Below are positions 60,343 through 64,000 of a stretch of DNA of 64,000 nucleotides, piece by piece. Each line of letters starts with the position of its first letter. Position 1 is the stretch's first letter. The stretch lies in the NCBI GenBank assembly GCA_030848705.1, contig CM061243.1, positions 113,918,674 to 113,982,673 of the forward strand, in the 5' to 3' direction. A program made the translations under genes and the position numbers. Below the pieces are notes generated by a model. It was not told where the DNA came from. It saw only the letters and a list, made by a program, of their open reading frames with translations, and searched no databases. The stretch is from Heracleum sosnowskyi (lineage: Eukaryota; Streptophyta; Magnoliopsida; Apiales; Apiaceae).

Positions 60343-63300
60343 TTAACACAATGCCTTCGCTGCTGCGATCACAGCTTCCACAGTTAAACCAAATTCTTTA
60401 TATATCTTATCTGCTGGTGCACTTGCTCCAAAATGATCTATTCCAATCGCCTTTCCCTTGGATCCCACAATCTTCTCCCACCCAAATGTTGTTCCAGCCT
60501 CTATGCTCACCCTAGCTGATACAGCAGCTGGTAGAACACTTTCTTTGTATGCAGCAGATTGCTCGTCAAACAACTCCCAAGATACAAATGACACAACCCG
60601 AACTGTCTTTCCGCTCTTCCTCAGCTCATCAGCTGCTTTTGCAGCGATTTCAAGTTCGGAACCAGTTCCAATCAAGATAACATCGGGTTTGTTACCTGAA
60701 GAGTTATCAGAAATAGTATACCCACCTTTCTCAACTCCTTCAATTGATGTTCCAGGGAGATTAGGAAGCTTTTGACGTGAGAGGGCTAGAACAGAAGGCC
60801 TCTTTCTGTTGAGAACTGCAACCTTGTATGCACCAGCAGTCTCGTTCCCGTCAGCTGGTCGGAGCATCAGGATGTTTGGCATGGCCCGGAAGCTTGCTAT
60901 ATGCTCGATAGGTTGATGAGTTGGCCCATCCTCTCCTAGCCCGATGGAATCATGAGTCATCACGTAGATGACTCCAGCTTCACACAATGCAGAAAGTCTC
61001 ATGGCTGCTCGCATGTAGTCGGTGAAAACAAAGAAGGTAGCACAGTAGGGGATGAGGCCAGGACAGTGGAGAGCAATTCCATTACATATAGCACCCATTC
61101 CATGTTCCCTAACGCCAAATCGTACATTACGCTCCTCGGGGGTGTCCTTTTGAAAGTCACCAAACATTTTCAGCAGTGTCATGTTGGAGGAAGCAAGGTC
61201 CGCACTCCCCCCTAGAAGTCCAGGAAGAACTTTTGCAAGGGCATTCAGGTTTGTCTGAGAAAGATTACGAGTGGAATCCCCTGGGGTATCTGGAGTATAA
61301 GTCTGTAAAGAAGGACTTGTCATCATAAATATATATTTTTTCGTTTAGGATAAACCAAAAAGCTTACTAGTGGAATCCCCTGGGGTGTCTAATCATGTGT
61401 ACACTATATATTACAGATGGAAAAAAATAACCACTTACTGGAAGAGCCTTTTCCCAACCAACTGGAAGTTCACCACTAATAAGAGATTTCAGTTCTTGTG
61501 CTTCTTCTTTGTATTTTTTCTCATACTCCGCAAATTTGGCATTCCATTCAGCTTCCAAAGCAGCACCTTCAGGGGTATGGCGACTCCAGTGCCTGTCACA
61601 TTTAAGGGTAGATGTGAGATCAAAAAAACTAATCTATAGACAAATAATTTAAACTTAAATAAACTATCACACGTATATACTTTTTAACATCCTCTGGCAC
61701 ATGGAATGGCTCATGTGGCCACCCAAGGTTCTTCCTTGTGGCATCAACTTCTTTGGCACCCAATGCACTTCCATGCACACTGTATGAGTTAGCCTTGTTA
61801 GGTGACCCAAAACCAATTGTAGTAGTGACCTGTATTAAACAACAAATATAAGCAAGCCTTATACAATATCAAACAAAACTTAGCTTGCAACAAATTCATA
61901 GGGTGGATAGAGAAACCTTAATTAAAGTAGGTTTGTCTGTAACAGCTTTAGCTTCCTCTATAGCAGCACGGATCTCATCATATCCAGTGTTACCATTCTT
62001 TACCCATATGACATGCCAACCAAGTCCTTCAAAGCGCTTATCAACAGATTCAGTGAATGCAATAGCCGTGTCACCATCAATTGAAATGTGGTTGTCATCA
62101 TAGAATGCAATCAGCTTCCCAAGTCCCCAATGACTAGCGAGGGAGCAAGCTTCATTAGAAATTCCTTCCATCTGACAACCATCTCCGAGTATCACATACC
62201 TAAAACCACATTATACATGAACAAAAACAAGATTAGCAATCTCAGTTCACTATTTATGTGGGAGCTGAAGAACAAGACTAAAAGCCTATATTTAGTAGGC
62301 AGGTTATATGCTTGTATGCTTTTGCAACATCTGACTTTAAGGGAGAACATTAAAAAGCAAAAAGAAAGCAAGCTGATTACGTGTAGTGATCAACAATTTC
62401 ACTGCCAGGTTTGTTAAATCGAGCAGCTAAATGCTTCTCGGCAAGAGCTAAACCAACTGCATTCGCAACACCCTGGCCAAGGGGGCCTACACAGAAAAAT
62501 ACAGGAAAACGTGTAAAACATGCATTTTTCGAAGATGGAACAAAAAAAAGAAAGCAATTAAGACTAGAGAATAATGTGAAAAGAAAGGTTTATAAGAATA
62601 CCAGTAGTGACTTCAATGCCAGGAGTCTCAAAGTTTTCAGGGTGACCAGGTGTTTTGCTTCCCCACTGACGGAAACTTTTCAAGTCCTCTTCCTAATAAG
62701 TTTTGCCAAAAAGTGAACAACATTAACAAACACAAACATAGTTCCACAATTTTACAACTTGGCACCAAATATCTTTTAAGTAGATATTAAAACGTACTAA
62801 TAAACTCTATCCAGATGTAGTTTTTCCTCTCTAAAAGTGTAGCTCAAGTTCTATATTAATAGTCATGCACATACTCAAGTTCACCTAATTGAAAAGAAAA
62901 GTTTTCTATCTACATTCTCTGATTCTCACACCACCACCTTATGAATAACAAACATCGAGAACAAAGGCAAAATGTAGAGGTCTCAACAAATAATCTTTAG
63001 TGCATATAAAATGACCACATGCCTACATAGACAAATACAACTAAAACAATACTGTGCATGGACACAGTGCCTATAAAAACTCAACCACACCACAATGTTC
63101 CCAGCACAATAACTCTACTCAATTCCAGTTAAAACCCGAAAAATGACATATGACATGACTCAACTAGCTTTACAACAACACCAAAGAAAAATTACTCGAA
63201 AACCCGAAACCGCCAGCCTGTCTAGTTACACAAACTCAACATCCAACACAGATTATAAGAAAATCAAGAAATTAACAGACTTGACAATACAAAAAACAAT

Positions 63301-63805
63301 ATACTATAAAAAGACACACATGTTTTTTTTGTATGTATACCTTAACACTGTCATAACCAGCTAAGTGAAGAAGAGCATACTGCAACATACACCCATGTCC
63401 AGCAGACAAAACAAACCGATCTCTATTAAACCAATACGGGTTCTTAGGATTATACTTCATGATCTCATCGTACAATATATGACCCATGGGTGCACAACCC
63501 ATGGGTAGACCCGGATGACCCGAATTCGCTTTCTCCACCGCATCAATAGCCAAGAATCTGATCGTGTTTACTGATTTCTCCACCAACCCAGTTTCTGTTT
63601 TGTCCTCCACGTCCACCGCCGATGCCGACGCCCTCACGGCGGCGGCGCGTGAGGCCACGCGCCGAGAGCATTTGAGAGAGGAGGTGGAGAGGGAGATAGT
63701 GGGGAGAGAGATACGATGTGGGTGGGGAGAAATGGTGGGGAGAGATTTAGAGAGAGATTGAGAGAGAGTCAACGAGGAGGAAGATGGAGCTGTTGATGTT
63801 GCCAT
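60343..63805 (-). CDS. TKL: transketolase, plastid
   Basis: Minus-strand exons, first to last: 63341-63805, 62602-62692, 62381-62486, 61917-62199, 61681-61829, 61439-61592 and 60343-61302, about 735 aa. The first 65 or so residues are rich in Ser, Thr and Arg (MATSTAPSSSSLTLSQSLSK), a plastid transit peptide. The thiamine diphosphate motif is LGDGCQMEGISNEACSLASH running to IAFYDDN. The second domain has the catalytic glutamate in RFGVREHGMGAICNG and the loop THDSIGLGEDGPTHQPIEH. The enzyme moves two-carbon ketol units in the Calvin cycle and the oxidative pentose phosphate pathway. Of two nearby in-frame starts, 63805 was chosen because it opens the transit peptide; the one at 63823 adds six residues. 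Full length and all splice frames suggest a working gene. Confidence 0.97.
61365..61392 (-). pseudogene. duplicated scrap of transketolase exon 7 within intron 6
   Basis: AGTGGAATCCCCTGGGGTGT (plus strand, 61370-61389) repeats the exon 7 sequence at 61270-61289 with one change. It sits about 100 bp upstream, on the gene's sense, of the real exon 7 start. The copy lacks an acceptor at the matching place and is presumably inert. Confidence 0.7.
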
Positions 63806-63877
63806 GGAGAAGTCGTAGATCACTCAGCTGCTGCTTTGTTAATTTCTGTTGTGTGTATAAATTCTTGTTGTGTGTGC

Positions 63878-63884
63878 TTTTATA
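63878..63884 (-). promoter_or_regulatory. TATA box of transketolase
   Basis: Minus-strand TATAAAA, about 75 bp upstream of the ATG, which leaves room for a 40-50 base leader. Confidence 0.65.
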
Positions 63885-64000
63885 GTAGCGCACACCAGTA
63901 GAGAAAGAAATATTTCAAGTGTAGCGGTCAAAACTAGGTGGAGGATAAATCTGGCCGTTGAGATGGAGAGAGGAGATGATCTTGGCCGTTGAAACTTATA
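63885..64000 (-). promoter_or_regulatory. start of the transketolase promoter (cut by window edge)
   Basis: Contains a duplicated TGGCCGTTGA (63952 and 63983). No light-response element is claimed from so short a stretch. Confidence 0.35.

Noticed and set aside
1..64000. tRNA, rRNA or organelle DNA insertions
   Set aside because: I looked for typical tRNA arms and conserved rRNA or plastid gene sequence and saw none I could support by eye; a tRNA scan would be decisive.

Overview
The window is nuclear DNA of a flowering plant, probably a eudicot. The evidence is genes split by short AT-rich introns with GT-AG borders, plant-specific families (PP2-B F-box proteins, DUF1442, CML13/14, plastid transketolase) and a dense, layered load of plant transposons. 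I cannot name the species from the sequence.

Six host genes look intact: an EXS (ERD1/XPR1/SYG1) membrane protein (CDS 16696-25494, + strand, 13 coding exons), a DUF1442 protein (26726-27474, +), an F-box/PP2-B lectin-like protein (37901-38977, +), a CML13/14-type calmodulin-like protein (42298-42741, +), cytosolic ribosomal protein uS10/RPS20 (58182-59363, +) and plastid transketolase (60343-63805, - strand, 7 exons). RPS20 and transketolase converge. The genes share no pathway; they are ordinary neighbours separated by transposons.

Transposon layers by position. 1-1872: 3' end of an LTR retrotransposon (repeats, polypurine tract, LTR). 2013-9653: two copies of a 3-4 kb AT-rich Helitron-like element head to head, forming a large inverted repeat; a third copy lies at 28398-32246. 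10530-14442: a minus-strand non-coding LTR element containing a (TA)n-targeting element. 32719-36342: a Mutator-like element (MULE) with about 190-bp terminal repeats, a 10-bp target duplication, a frameshifted transposase and a nested hAT-type element with an 8-bp duplication; the MULE split a PP2-B paralogue. 41017-42094 (-) and 44983-48942 (+): two Helitrons of one family on either side of CML13/14; the larger holds a tandem-repeat array, a TRIM and a replication protein A-like exon. 49105-49490: a palindromic MITE. 50186-57621: a 7.4 kb CACTA element with perfect ends and TAT duplication, with a TNP2 remnant lacking its catalytic part and a complete Transposase_24 gene. Its internal subterminal arrays suggest a fusion of two CACTA elements.

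The most notable structures are the composite CACTA element, the datable nesting PP2-B pseudogene > MULE > hAT, the 7 kb inverted repeat, and the RPA-bearing Helitron. Nothing resembles a bacterial-type system, a CRISPR array or a virus. Coordinates of exons were read by eye from splice signals and reading-frame continuity.
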